A DNA stretch of 16,436 bases from Pseudomonadota bacterium. Lineage in GTDB: Bacteria; Pseudomonadota; Alphaproteobacteria; Rhizobiales; Rhizobiaceae. A model generated the notes under the pieces. It searched no databases and was not told the DNA's origin. It saw only the letters and a list, made by a program, of their open reading frames with translations. The DNA is taken from the NCBI GenBank assembly GCA_023433855.1, contig JAEYTV010000576.1, positions 1 to 16,436 of the forward strand, read 5' to 3'. Position numbers and translations under genes: made by a program. Below, in pieces: positions 1-7,456 of this stretch (within the stretch, counting starts at the first letter, position 1; every line of letters begins with the position of its first letter).

Positions 1-990
1 GTCGCTGGCGATTCATGGACGCACGATTGGGGTGAGATTTGCGCGAGAGCGCTCAACGCCTTCCAGAAGGGTGCAAGCCGTCGCTTCAGTTGGGGACATC
101 TCATCGTCGATGAGGGGCAAGACTTCCCCCCGCAAATGTACATGGCCCTCGGGATGATGCTTAAGCAGATGAATGTTCATGGAGTTGCGGCCCAGATCAC
201 TATATTCGCGGACGACAACCAACGCTTGCAAGCCGACCGCAACAGCCGAATCAAGGATATTAAGAATTACCTTTTCCTAGGTGGTGCGCCCGACCGAGTT
301 TTCGGCTTGAAGAAGAACTTCAGAAACACACGCCCCATCGCCGAGTTCGCCAAGCATTTCCAAGTCGGTAATGAGAGCGGCATTGCCGAGCTCCCCGATG
401 CGGACGGCGAGAACCCGCAGGTCGTATTCGCCGCGAATGACAGGGATATCGCCGAGTTCATTGCTCGCAAAGCGAAGATAAACCCTGGCAAGCAGGTGGG
501 AGTGATCGTTTACGGCGGCACCCGTGACGTCAAACGCGCCTACAACCAAGTAAAAGCGCGGATTAGCGACTTGGACAAGCCACCCCGCCTGCAAATGTAC
601 CTTAGTGGCCACGACACCCATACCGATGAGGCCTTGGACTTCGAAAGCGGGAACACGATTACTTTCCTGCATGCCCAGTCCGCCAAGGGACTTGAATTTG
701 ACATCGTATTCTTTCTCGGAATGGAAGGGATGAGTGTCGATACATCGGGATTCTTCAACGAGAGAATGGCGCTGTACGTCATGAGCTCCCGCGCGCGCTC
801 CGAACTTTACATTGCGTTCAAAGACATCGATCCAGAGGCCGGCTTACCCGCTTCCTACAGGCTTCTTCCCCGCCCCAGTACGAACCTTTGCCGGTATGTC
901 GGGCTGGGGTCCCTCGAACAAAGCGTCCCGGTGTTCGAAGAATGCATCGAGGCAAATGTCGATTTCGATGAGTTGGAGGCTGCAGAGTGA
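1..990 (+). CDS. UvrD-like SF1 DNA helicase, C-terminal part (5' truncated by window)
   Basis: The reading frame is open from base 1, so the gene starts upstream of the window; 329 residues are visible. The motifs are those of an ATP-driven SF1A (UvrD/Rep) helicase. Walker B DEGQD is at visible residues 37-41 in LIVDEGQDFPPQMY. A motif III-like FADDNQ follows, then KKNFRNT (motif IV-like). Motif V is seen as HAQSAKGLEFDIVFF, and motif VI as ALYVMSSRARSELYIAF, whose arginine would be the arginine finger. Walker A lies outside the window. The gene ends in a GTGA overlap with the next gene, so the two are probably translated together. The location on a tRNA-borne island beside DNA-modification genes suggests a defence role more than housekeeping repair, but that is inference. 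A stand-alone repair or plasmid-type helicase is the alternative. Confidence 0.88.
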   Translation, partial: VAGDSWTHDWGEICARALNAFQKGASRRFSWGHLIVDEGQDFPPQMYMALGMMLKQMNVHGVAAQITIFADDNQRLQADRNSRIKDIKNYLFLGGAPDRVFGLKKNFRNTRPIAEFAKHFQVGNESGIAELPDADGENPQVVFAANDRDIAEFIARKAKINPGKQVGVIVYGGTRDVKRAYNQVKARISDLDKPPRLQMYLSGHDTHTDEALDFESGNTITFLHAQSAKGLEFDIVFFLGMEGMSVDTSGFFNERMALYVMSSRARSELYIAFKDIDPEAGLPASYRLLPRPSTNLCRYVGLGSLEQSVPVFEECIEANVDFDELEAAE

Positions 991-2615
991 CGGAAGGAAA
1001 GCGGGAACCCGAGCTTGATCTCGAACCTAGGCATGGTGTCACGGACTCTGCATGGGAGCTCCTCGTGCCAATCCACGCTGACAACTTCGCCCTTGCGTTG
1101 GCTGCTGGCTACGCTGGTGGTTCGTTGAAAAGCGATGCCGCAGAGGACCTTCAGTCGAGGGCAGGCGATGGCCTGATAGGGTTCAGCTCAGAGGTTCCTT
1201 CCTGGGCGATCTTGGAAGGGGAACCGGGCGACAGGGTGCTCCTTTGCATCGAACGCAAAGGCGAAGAGACGCCCAAGCCGGGACGCATGGAGATGCTCAA
1301 CGGACCCTTGCGGGTGACCAAGCTCCAGGCAGCATACTTCAAAGACGAAGCCTCGCTGGCGAACTTCAACGCGTCTTACGACGCATTCCCCGACGTTCCC
1401 ACCGGCATAGTCAAGCTCGCGACGAAGTGGCCGGTTTACGCCGACAGCGAACGTCCCGGAGACGTTCAGATCGAACCAGTGAGCTTCGCGAAACGGCGGC
1501 AAGACCTGGACTTTCTCTGTGGGCTCGGGGCAGGCGTCGTCGCACTGTTGGCCGAAGGCAAGTTTGATGAGGCGATCCGTAAGTTTCTTCAATCGCCGGG
1601 CAAGGACGTGGCAGAAAATGCGCGAAACCTCCTGATCGCGCTTGAACCGCGTACCTCTCAAGTCGACATCGCGATTTGGTGCGCCACGATCGAAGCGCTG
1701 CGTTCTCGCTTTGGCAAAAGGGGCTTCGACCGGCGTGAGTTTCTCCACGATGTCAAGGAACGTCTGGCAAGTCAGGGGTCCGAAGTAGAATCCTGGGTTC
1801 GCGGATGTCAAAAAGTTATCGATGCCGAGATCGATGTACCCAGCTTAGCCGACGGCGAGAAAATCGGGCGGCGCGCTGCCCTTGCATTTATGCTGTCCCA
1901 CGAGCCAGCGGGATTGGAAGAGCTGGAAAGCAATCTCGAAACCGGCCCCCAGGTGCGTGCGTTGGTTACGGCTGCCGTTTACGCCTTCTGGGGGCTTGCG
2001 CGGATTGATGAAACGCTCAAGGCGCCCGCATCTAGGATGGACGCGGTACTCGAAGTAGGCGAGTGCGTGGCAGCAGGCGATCCAGTGCAGATCGAGATCG
2101 AGACATCCCGCACGGGGAGTGACCTTACCCGATACCAGGCCGTAAAGGTGGCAGGAAGAAAGGCGCTCGATAGGGAGCTTGAGCCGCCGGCTTACATGGT
2201 CATGCTCAAGGCTCGCATCCAGGAGGCTGGATATAAGGTGGAGCTCGACGGCGCCTCCGGGAAAATTGGGATCCGGCCGGGGGCCGCGAAGGACAGGTTC
2301 ATCATGGTGGAAGACTGCTCCCGGTCGACGCCCGGCAATCCTATTGTGAACCTCGTACTTCCGATCGCGACTTTGGGAGCGCGCCCGACTCTCGCATCCC
2401 TTAAGAAACTGATGGCCGCTGCTTGGGATCATGCGACCACCGTGGCCCTGAGGGAAGTCGGCGATCATGAAGAAGTGGTTGCCATGGCAAGCTTGCCGCT
2501 TGCCACGCTGGATCGCGATGAACTCAATTTCCACGTGGAGCGCCTGCTTCAGGTTTCCGCTGGCTTGGGCGGGCAAAAGCGTAACGGGCGACGCATCAAA
2601 AAGCCGGAGTCCTAA
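987..2615 (+). CDS. Uncharacterised 542-aa protein coupled to UvrD-like helicase
   Basis: I do not recognise this family. The GTG start at 987 is well supported: a GGAGG box at 975-979 lies 7 bases upstream, and the start overlaps the helicase stop by 4 bases. The protein is soluble, with no signal peptide or membrane segment. It is largely acidic and mixed alpha/beta, with a basic tail (KRNGRRIKKPES) that could touch nucleic acid. The middle (about 170-330) looks alpha-helical. The last 150 residues, including LNFHVERLLQVS, weakly recall the YbjN/secretion-chaperone-like fold; this is only an impression. No nuclease, protease or NTPase motif is evident to me. Its fixed pairing with a helicase suggests a partner or effector subunit. 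It converges on the methyltransferase/vsr pair downstream. Confidence 0.85.
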   Translation: MTEGKREPELDLEPRHGVTDSAWELLVPIHADNFALALAAGYAGGSLKSDAAEDLQSRAGDGLIGFSSEVPSWAILEGEPGDRVLLCIERKGEETPKPGRMEMLNGPLRVTKLQAAYFKDEASLANFNASYDAFPDVPTGIVKLATKWPVYADSERPGDVQIEPVSFAKRRQDLDFLCGLGAGVVALLAEGKFDEAIRKFLQSPGKDVAENARNLLIALEPRTSQVDIAIWCATIEALRSRFGKRGFDRREFLHDVKERLASQGSEVESWVRGCQKVIDAEIDVPSLADGEKIGRRAALAFMLSHEPAGLEELESNLETGPQVRALVTAAVYAFWGLARIDETLKAPASRMDAVLEVGECVAAGDPVQIEIETSRTGSDLTRYQAVKVAGRKALDRELEPPAYMVMLKARIQEAGYKVELDGASGKIGIRPGAAKDRFIMVEDCSRSTPGNPIVNLVLPIATLGARPTLASLKKLMAAAWDHATTVALREVGDHEEVVAMASLPLATLDRDELNFHVERLLQVSAGLGGQKRNGRRIKKPES

Positions 2616-2739
2616 TTCATACGCATTAGGCAACCGTGGCGCGAAATCTTCCAAACATAGGTATCAACGGACCTGCCTGTCGCAATCAGCACTCAAACCG
2701 CAAGGTTCAGCTGGTGGCTGGAGCCAGACTTGAAGGGCG

Positions 2740-2950
2740 ACGACTATGGACTTCGCGTCCGCGGTCTCTTTAAGAACCTTGCATGCAGCAACGCCGATCG
2801 CCCTGCCCAGATATGTGGAGGGCCGCATTGCCGATCTGGGGGTGCTGTGGACACTCCTTCATGTGGCGGTCGCCACGGTGGTAAACTTGCACTCGCATTT
2901 GAACCACAAGCGAGGTCACCGGAACGCCTGCCTCCAGGCCCTCCGCGCCA
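2740..2950 (-). pseudogene. Degenerate 3' fragment of a second DNA (cytosine-5) methyltransferase
   Basis: Read on the - strand, this stretch aligns base by base with the 3' end of the intact methyltransferase at about 3614-3790. One frame gives FKCECKFTT and later YLGRAIGVAACKVLKETADA. A second frame gives the section between, GDRHMKECPQHPQIGNAA. The intact gene has FKFEGKFTT, GDRRTKECPRYTQVGNAV and FLGRAIGVAVCKLLDEIADA in a single frame. By my alignment a 1-base deletion and a 1-base insertion break the frame, and an in-frame TGA is present. Substitutions are scattered throughout, so it is an old or foreign homologue, not a fresh duplication. It covers motif X and the C-terminus only. Homology fades at about 2741 on one side and close to the vsr stop codon on the other. 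Confidence 0.82.
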
Positions 2951-2984
2951 CTTGTCAGCAACTACTGGCTGGAAGAGTGTAGCC

Positions 2985-3404
2985 CTAAGAGACGATGTCG
3001 GCGGCTAGTTGAGCAGCCTTAGAGTTTACCTTCGCGGGATTGCCCAGCTCGCACTCCCAAACAACGATGACGCGCCACCCCGCCGCGACAAGTGCCTCAC
3101 TATTCCTCGTGTCTCGCGACTGGTTGCGATCGAACTTGTCGATCCAAAAGTCAGTGTTGGTTTTCGGAGTGGTCGCGATCTTGCACCCAGTGTGGCGATG
3201 CCAAAAGCATCCATGCACGAAGATGACAGTTCGATGCTTCGGCAGAACGATATCAGGCTTTCCCGGCAAGCGACGGCCGTGCAGCCGGAAGCGAAAACCA
3301 AGTCCATGGAGAGCCTTCCTAAGAGCCATCTCAGGCTTGGTATGGCTGGAGCGAATCCTCGACATTCGCTCAGAGCGCTCGGCGGGTGTCAGCGTGTCTG
3401 CCAT
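2985..3404 (-). CDS. vsr: Very short patch repair (Vsr) DNA mismatch endonuclease
   Basis: A 139-residue protein of normal Vsr length. Vsr enzymes nick beside T:G mismatches formed when 5-methylcytosine deaminates, so they partner a cytosine methyltransferase. Visible family features are SRIRSSHTKPE at the N-terminus, LPGKPDIVLP carrying the catalytic aspartate (D51), the block FVHGCFWHRH (about 62-71), WIDKFDRN, and GWRVIVVWECEL. Candidate zinc ligands C66, H71, C74 and C117 are all present. I chose ATG at 3404. A TTG at 3425 would add seven residues (MGTNEKT), but its AGAGGA box lies almost against that codon. The gene lies 163 bases downstream of the cytosine methyltransferase on the same strand, as expected for a functional pair. 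Confidence 0.95.
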   Translation of the reverse strand: MADTLTPAERSERMSRIRSSHTKPEMALRKALHGLGFRFRLHGRRLPGKPDIVLPKHRTVIFVHGCFWHRHTGCKIATTPKTNTDFWIDKFDRNQSRDTRNSEALVAAGWRVIVVWECELGNPAKVNSKAAQLAADIVS

Positions 3405-3567
3405 CGTTTTTTCGTTGGTTCCCAATCCTCTTTAGGTCTCGAAGACCCGTCGGCCTCCAAGCCGCCCGCTCATCAAGTCAAGAGGCGCCGTATTCCCTTA
3501 GACGCTTACCGGCCCATTGAGGAGTTGCGGCGGAAGGGCGCAGCGGAGGCTTCGGCGATCGTGTACC

Positions 3568-4908
3568 CTACGCGCTCGCCGCCACAGGAAGGGTTCGAGC
3601 ACTTTCCTTATGGGACTCGGCATCCGCAATCTCATCGAGCAGCTTGCATACGGCCACGCCGATCGCCCTGCCTAGGAATGGGGGCACAGCATTGCCAACC
3701 TGAGTGTACCGCGGACATTCCTTCGTGCGCCGGTCCCCACCCGTAGTGAACTTGCCCTCGAATTTGAACCAGTCGGGAAAGGACTGGAGCCGAGCGGATT
3801 CGCGGACAGTCAGGATCCGCGGTTCGGAATAGTGCAGAATATCGTCAGGCAAGGTCGTGACCGTAGGGGCCGGCTTATTGCCATCCATCGGGTAGATGCG
3901 GTGCTTCTTCAGACCGTAACGAGTGCGGTCTTTGTCGTTCATCCTGACGCCCTGCTCGCACTCTTTAATTATAAGAGCGAACCTCTTCTCAACATGCTCA
4001 CGGTGGCGAGCGAGCCGCATGCTGTTCATCGCACCATCGTAACCGTCCTGCATAAGCTCCTGATAGCGCGTGAGCTTAGAGGGCCTAACATACCTAAGCT
4101 CCTGGAAGCCTGGACCCGAGTCTGGATCAGTACAATTGATCCTCTCACGGTTCACACCATTGTAATGCTTCGTCTCCAGATCGGACAGAGCACTTCGGGC
4201 CGAAACTTGTTCAGATAACCCAAGACTATCAAGCTGCTCGCGGCGTGCGACTTCAAGCAATTCGAAGACCCTGCCCGGGTCGTCAGTCAGCTCCTTGCGA
4301 ACGCCAATGGCAATCAGCCGCGAGCGCTTTTGTGGTACGCCAAAGCGCGATGAATCAACTCGTTCCGCCCTAACGCTGTAGCCTGCTGTCGCGAGGCTAT
4401 CCACGAGCTTATCAAAGTATGATTTTCGCTTGGCTACGGGCGCGCCCTGAACCGGCAGTTCAACGACGTTGCTACGCGAATGGGCGACTTGCATGCCGGG
4501 CACGTTCTCGAGGATCACAGACTTCGGTTGCAGGGCTTGCACCACCTCGACGTATTTCTCGAACATGAGATTTCGTGGATCATCCTCTACGCGCCTGCCA
4601 GCAAAACTAAAGCCTTGGCAAGGAGGACCTCCAGCAAGAACATCAATCTTGCCCCTTAGGTTGGCCACCAACTGGCTCTTATGGCTCGTGAGCAAATCCT
4701 CGATGTCCCAGTGGTGTTTCTCCAGCCACTTCGGCCAGTCGAAGGTATAACTTGAGGGGCGTTCGATGAGATTGGCACGAAAGGTCCTGAAGGCCAGATC
4801 ATCGCGCTCGATCGCAAATATCCCCCTCAGTCCAGCTTGAGACAGACCCAGCGACAGCCCCCCACAACCCGCAAACAAATCAGCAAAAGTATAGGACTTG
4901 TGATCCAA
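3568..4908 (-). CDS. DNA (cytosine-5) methyltransferase, C5-MTase family
   Basis: A complete 446-residue enzyme transferring a methyl group from S-adenosylmethionine to C5 of cytosine. The motifs are in canonical order. Motif I is FADLFAGCGGLSLG (about 8-21). Motif IV is GGPPCQGFSFAGRR (93-106), with Cys97 the catalytic nucleophile. Motif VI is ENVPGM (134-139). Motif VIII is QKRSRLIAIGVR (193-204). A target-recognition region follows, and motif X is YTQVGNAVPPFLGRAIG (401-417). The start is TTG at 4908 (MDHKSYTFADLF), with a GAGG box just upstream. No cognate restriction endonuclease is visible, so the gene may be an orphan or have a partner outside the window. Vsr follows on the same strand. 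The target site cannot be read from sequence, so I give no gene symbol. Confidence 0.96.
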   Translation of the reverse strand: MDHKSYTFADLFAGCGGLSLGLSQAGLRGIFAIERDDLAFRTFRANLIERPSSYTFDWPKWLEKHHWDIEDLLTSHKSQLVANLRGKIDVLAGGPPCQGFSFAGRRVEDDPRNLMFEKYVEVVQALQPKSVILENVPGMQVAHSRSNVVELPVQGAPVAKRKSYFDKLVDSLATAGYSVRAERVDSSRFGVPQKRSRLIAIGVRKELTDDPGRVFELLEVARREQLDSLGLSEQVSARSALSDLETKHYNGVNRERINCTDPDSGPGFQELRYVRPSKLTRYQELMQDGYDGAMNSMRLARHREHVEKRFALIIKECEQGVRMNDKDRTRYGLKKHRIYPMDGNKPAPTVTTLPDDILHYSEPRILTVRESARLQSFPDWFKFEGKFTTGGDRRTKECPRYTQVGNAVPPFLGRAIGVAVCKLLDEIADAESHKESARTLPVAASA

Positions 4909-5394
4909 TAGGCACCTCGTTGGTCGCCAGGCTATCCGCGGGGCTGCTCCAAGTACCGCGCGTGAGCGGGTTCTCAGCGCCCTTCATGGCGACACCCTCC
5001 AGTGAACCAATATCGACTCTTCGGACATTGCAATAGCAGAGCAAGGCAGTGCAGGGTAAGTCACAGGAATAGCTCGCTTCCTGACGCTACCAAGCATTCC
5101 GCCAAAACTGCTTACGACCCCTCGTTGAAGCATGGGACTGGTCTGTCGCGGAACAGAGCTTTTGGCGGCTTGTCGAGGTGACCAAAATGTCCGAAATGAT
5201 GCGCATTTCTGCCCGGAGCACGCCGAAAAGCGCCGCGGGGGAGCTGGCCCTATCGTCACCACGATTTCTGAGTCTAGGCCCTCTGCGGGAGCGTTGTGAT
5301 CTACTAGAATCGTTGCTCGGTTCTCGGGCCGCTGCTGTCAACCTTAAAAAAGAGGATTCTGATCGGTATGAGTTTTTGCACCCAGTTGCAAAAT
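4909..5394 (-). other. Gene-poor stretch between integrase and methyltransferase
   Basis: About 486 bases in which I recognise no gene. Short open frames exist on both strands, but they show no family motif and no convincing ribosome site. The stretch must hold the promoter for the methyltransferase/vsr pair at its low-coordinate end and the 3' region of the integrase at its high-coordinate end. It may also contain decayed island sequence. Confidence 0.5.
5374..5393 (-). terminator. AT-rich hairpin directly after integrase stop codon
   Basis: On the - strand, TTTTGCA, loop ACTGGG and TGCAAAA form a perfect 7-bp stem that starts one base past the integrase TGA (5395-5397). There is no T-run after it and the stem is AT-rich, so it would be a weak terminator. 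It could instead be a protein-binding palindrome. Confidence 0.3.
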
Positions 5395-7062
5395 TCAAGC
5401 TGTTTCCAGCAGCCCCGGCGTCGCAACGTACAGGCCGGTTAGATCAAGGCCGGGATAGGCCACCTTATCCATCCAGTGACTAAGGACGGCAGGGCGCGCA
5501 CCCTGCCCGTAGCGGTCCTCGATCCCGCCGCCACGCGCCCATCCGCCGAGCGCACGGGTCACGTCAATGGGGCTTCCGGCATTGCGCAGCGCGTCCCGAA
5601 AGCCATGGCGGAATGAATGAAACGACACGCCTTTCCTCACGCCGATTTTCGTCCTGAGAAAGTAGCTGAACCTCTTCTGAAACAGATCAACGCAGTGAGT
5701 CTGGCTGTCGCCTTCGAGGTCAGAGAACAGCCGGCCACCTGCCTGCCTTCTGTCCGCGACAACCTTCATAAAGCCCAGCTTCCTGAGTTCGGCATGTATT
5801 GGCACGACGCGCGCCGCGCCACGCGTTTTCAGGCTACGGTCATCCGTCCGCCGCAACACGATAGCATCAATGCCGTCAGCGGTTTGAACGTCGTCGACAT
5901 GCAGCCACACGATCTCCCCGAGCCGCATACCTGACAGTAGGCCAAGCAGGGGCACCCAGTATCGGCCCGGACGATGGCCGGACCATGCCGGCAACTCCGC
6001 GACGAGCTTCTTCAATTCGTCGCCGTTGAACGGCAGACGGGAAGATGCCTCTTTCACTTGCCCCGCCATCAACCGGGAGGCCGGATTGTGCTCTATGATG
6101 CCCTTCTGGACGGCATAGTTGAAAAACGCGGACAGATGATGAGCGTAGACCTGCACGGTCCCTTGCGACAGCGGCGTACTACCCTTGCCCTTCGCGAGTT
6201 TGGCCACCTCCTTGAGACCCTTCCCCCGGAACTCTTCGAGCTTGGTGTAGTTGCGGGGCAGCGCGGCCAGCAGTTCATGACACGCCGCGCAATCCGCACG
6301 GGTGATGTCGCCAATCGGCTTGTCGTCCCCGATCACCTCCCGCAGAACGGCGAAGGGCAGAATATATTTCTTGCCCGCGCTCTCCGTAAGGTGGCCGCGT
6401 GTCGGATCGTTCTCGAACCGATTGATGACTTGCCCGAGTGATTGCCCCGACGGCACGGACAGTTTCGGTGGGGATTTGTGCGCGAACGTGTCGGCGAACA
6501 GCGCATCAATTGCCTTCGCCCCTACGAGGCCGTTGAGGCGGCTTTGCTCTCGCTCAAGATGCTCTTGCTCAGCGCGGCGTATCAGCGATACGAACTCGAA
6601 CCAAAGGCGATCCCCGCGCACAAGCCCTAAGCCAAGCTCTTCGACCAGTTTGTCCGCCAAGGGCTGAACGGCGGCTCCCCAGACCTCATCGTGCGGTGAA
6701 CCGATGTTGGCCAAATCCGCCCGGATGATTTCCTTCGCAGCCTCCGGGCTAGTGTCACCCCATTCGGTCGGTCTGCGCTCAAGGTTGAAGAGGTGCAGTC
6801 GGGCAGCGTCGTGAAGCTGTTCGCGCGTGACACCATCGCGGGCCGTAGTGTTTGGCGCTTTGCCTATCCGCGCATCTTCGAAAACCTTGTCCGTTTCCGT
6901 TGCCATCCGCCGCGCCCTTTCGGAAGCGACACGAAAGTCGGTCGTGTTGAGGCTTCTGGTGATTTGCTGCTTGCCGCCGAAGAGCGGACGGACCTTTTCG
7001 GGTATTCTGCGCACGTAAAAATAGGCGCTCTTTTTCCGTATCAGACCCGCGACTTTTGCCAC
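5395..7062 (-). CDS. Tyrosine-type site-specific recombinase (phage-like integrase)
   Basis: About 555 residues. It cuts and rejoins DNA during integration and excision of a mobile element. The N-terminal part (VAKVAGLIRKKSAYFYVRRI) is a DNA-binding segment common in alphaproteobacterial integrases. A SAM-like core-binding domain lies near 205-320, and the catalytic domain fills the C-terminus. Catalytic residues are visible: Arg380 in LLSGMRLGEIVW, His482 and Arg485 in HSFRHGFRDALRN, Trp508 in ALGGWARG, and the nucleophile Tyr518 in IEDRYGQGA. I chose GTG at 7062. A TTG at 7104 would add 14 residues, but these are encoded by a 12-base tandem repeat and look like non-coding att or promoter DNA. 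The gene lies next to the 3' end of a tRNA gene, the usual place for the integrase of a tRNA-targeting island. Confidence 0.93.
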   Translation of the reverse strand: MAKVAGLIRKKSAYFYVRRIPEKVRPLFGGKQQITRSLNTTDFRVASERARRMATETDKVFEDARIGKAPNTTARDGVTREQLHDAARLHLFNLERRPTEWGDTSPEAAKEIIRADLANIGSPHDEVWGAAVQPLADKLVEELGLGLVRGDRLWFEFVSLIRRAEQEHLEREQSRLNGLVGAKAIDALFADTFAHKSPPKLSVPSGQSLGQVINRFENDPTRGHLTESAGKKYILPFAVLREVIGDDKPIGDITRADCAACHELLAALPRNYTKLEEFRGKGLKEVAKLAKGKGSTPLSQGTVQVYAHHLSAFFNYAVQKGIIEHNPASRLMAGQVKEASSRLPFNGDELKKLVAELPAWSGHRPGRYWVPLLGLLSGMRLGEIVWLHVDDVQTADGIDAIVLRRTDDRSLKTRGAARVVPIHAELRKLGFMKVVADRRQAGGRLFSDLEGDSQTHCVDLFQKRFSYFLRTKIGVRKGVSFHSFRHGFRDALRNAGSPIDVTRALGGWARGGGIEDRYGQGARPAVLSHWMDKVAYPGLDLTGLYVATPGLLETA

Positions 7063-7074
7063 CCAAACCGCCCA

Positions 7075-7098
7075 AATGTTGGAACCAATGTTGGAACC
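7075..7098. repeat. Two-copy 12-bp tandem repeat upstream of the integrase
   Basis: The unit AATGTTGGAACC occurs at 7075-7086 and again at 7087-7098 with no mismatch. It lies just ahead of the preferred integrase start and about 65 bases from the tRNA 3' end. Short direct repeats in this position are typical of arm-type integrase or excisionase binding sites in attL/attR. A role in integrase binding or autoregulation is inferred. Confidence 0.6.
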
Positions 7099-7159
7099 AT
7101 ACAAGGCGAAAAGCCATTTGCAAACAGCAATTTGCAGTATTTACACGGAGCCTAGAGCG

Positions 7160-7185
7160 TGATGGTGGGCCCGGAGGGACTCGAA
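7160..7185 (-). other. Probable attachment-site junction at the tRNA 3' end
   Basis: The tRNA gene remains complete, including its encoded CCA, and the integrase begins about 100 bases past it. Elements using tRNA sites recombine within the 3' part of the gene (T-arm and acceptor stem) and restore it. The crossover core should therefore include this segment, with the second copy at the far end of the island outside the window. I saw no second copy in the visible part of the island. Confidence 0.45.
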
Positions 7186-7238
7186 CCCCCAACCAAGCGG
7201 TTATGAGCCGCCGGCTCTAACCATTGAGCTACAGGCCC
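7163..7238 (-). tRNA. tRNA with CAT anticodon, tRNA-Ile2 type
   Basis: A full cloverleaf reads on the - strand. The acceptor stem is GGGCCTG with CGGGCCC. The D-arm is GCTC...GAGC. The anticodon stem is GGCGG with CCGCT around the loop CTCATAA, giving anticodon CAT. The T-arm is GGGGG-TTCGAGT-CCCTC. Discriminator A is followed by an encoded CCA. The body resembles bacterial tRNA-Ile2 (for example GGTTAGAGC, and CTCATAA followed by CCGCTTGG), whose wobble C is changed to lysidine to read AUA codons. An elongator tRNA-Met is the alternative; the initiator tRNA is unlikely. Confidence 0.95.
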
Positions 7239-7291
7239 CACGCCGGCTGCATTAGTGGCTTTTGGCGCGCCGCACAAGTCGCGAGCGGCAC

Positions 7292-7456
7292 TCAGAACCA
7301 GATCAGCCAAATGAGTTGGAGAACGATCAGCACGATCACGTCCCAGAAGATCTGTTCGCCCGTCGAGAACCAGCCGCGTTGCCTGTTGAAGCGCCGGAAC
7401 CACCAGGCAAAGAGGAGCGCCGCGGCGAGCGGCGCGAAAGGAACGATCGCACTCAT
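7292..7456 (-). CDS. 54-aa small membrane protein, last gene of the ABC transporter operon
   Basis: The ATG at 7456-7454 overlaps the stop of the transporter ATPase in an ATGA arrangement, so it should be translated by coupling. The product begins MSAIVPFAPLAAALLFAWWF and ends DVIVLIVLQLIWLIWF. These are two hydrophobic helices (about 4-20 and 39-54) joined by a charged, basic loop (RRFNRQRGWFSTGEQ) that would sit in the cytoplasm. I know no family match. Small two-helix proteins in transporter operons can be accessory or stabilising subunits. Coding potential is supported by the overlap, the hydrophobic pattern and the clean stop. It ends 53 bases before the tRNA. Confidence 0.72.
   Translation of the reverse strand: MSAIVPFAPLAAALLFAWWFRRFNRQRGWFSTGEQIFWDVIVLIVLQLIWLIWF

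Noticed and set aside
3009..3746. + strand frame covering vsr and the methyltransferase 3' end
   Set aside because: It is antisense to two recognisable genes and has no motif.
7269..7289. GCCGC/GCGGC inverted repeat between the small membrane protein and the tRNA
   Set aside because: A 5-bp stem with an 11-base loop and no T-run is too weak to call a terminator in GC-rich DNA.
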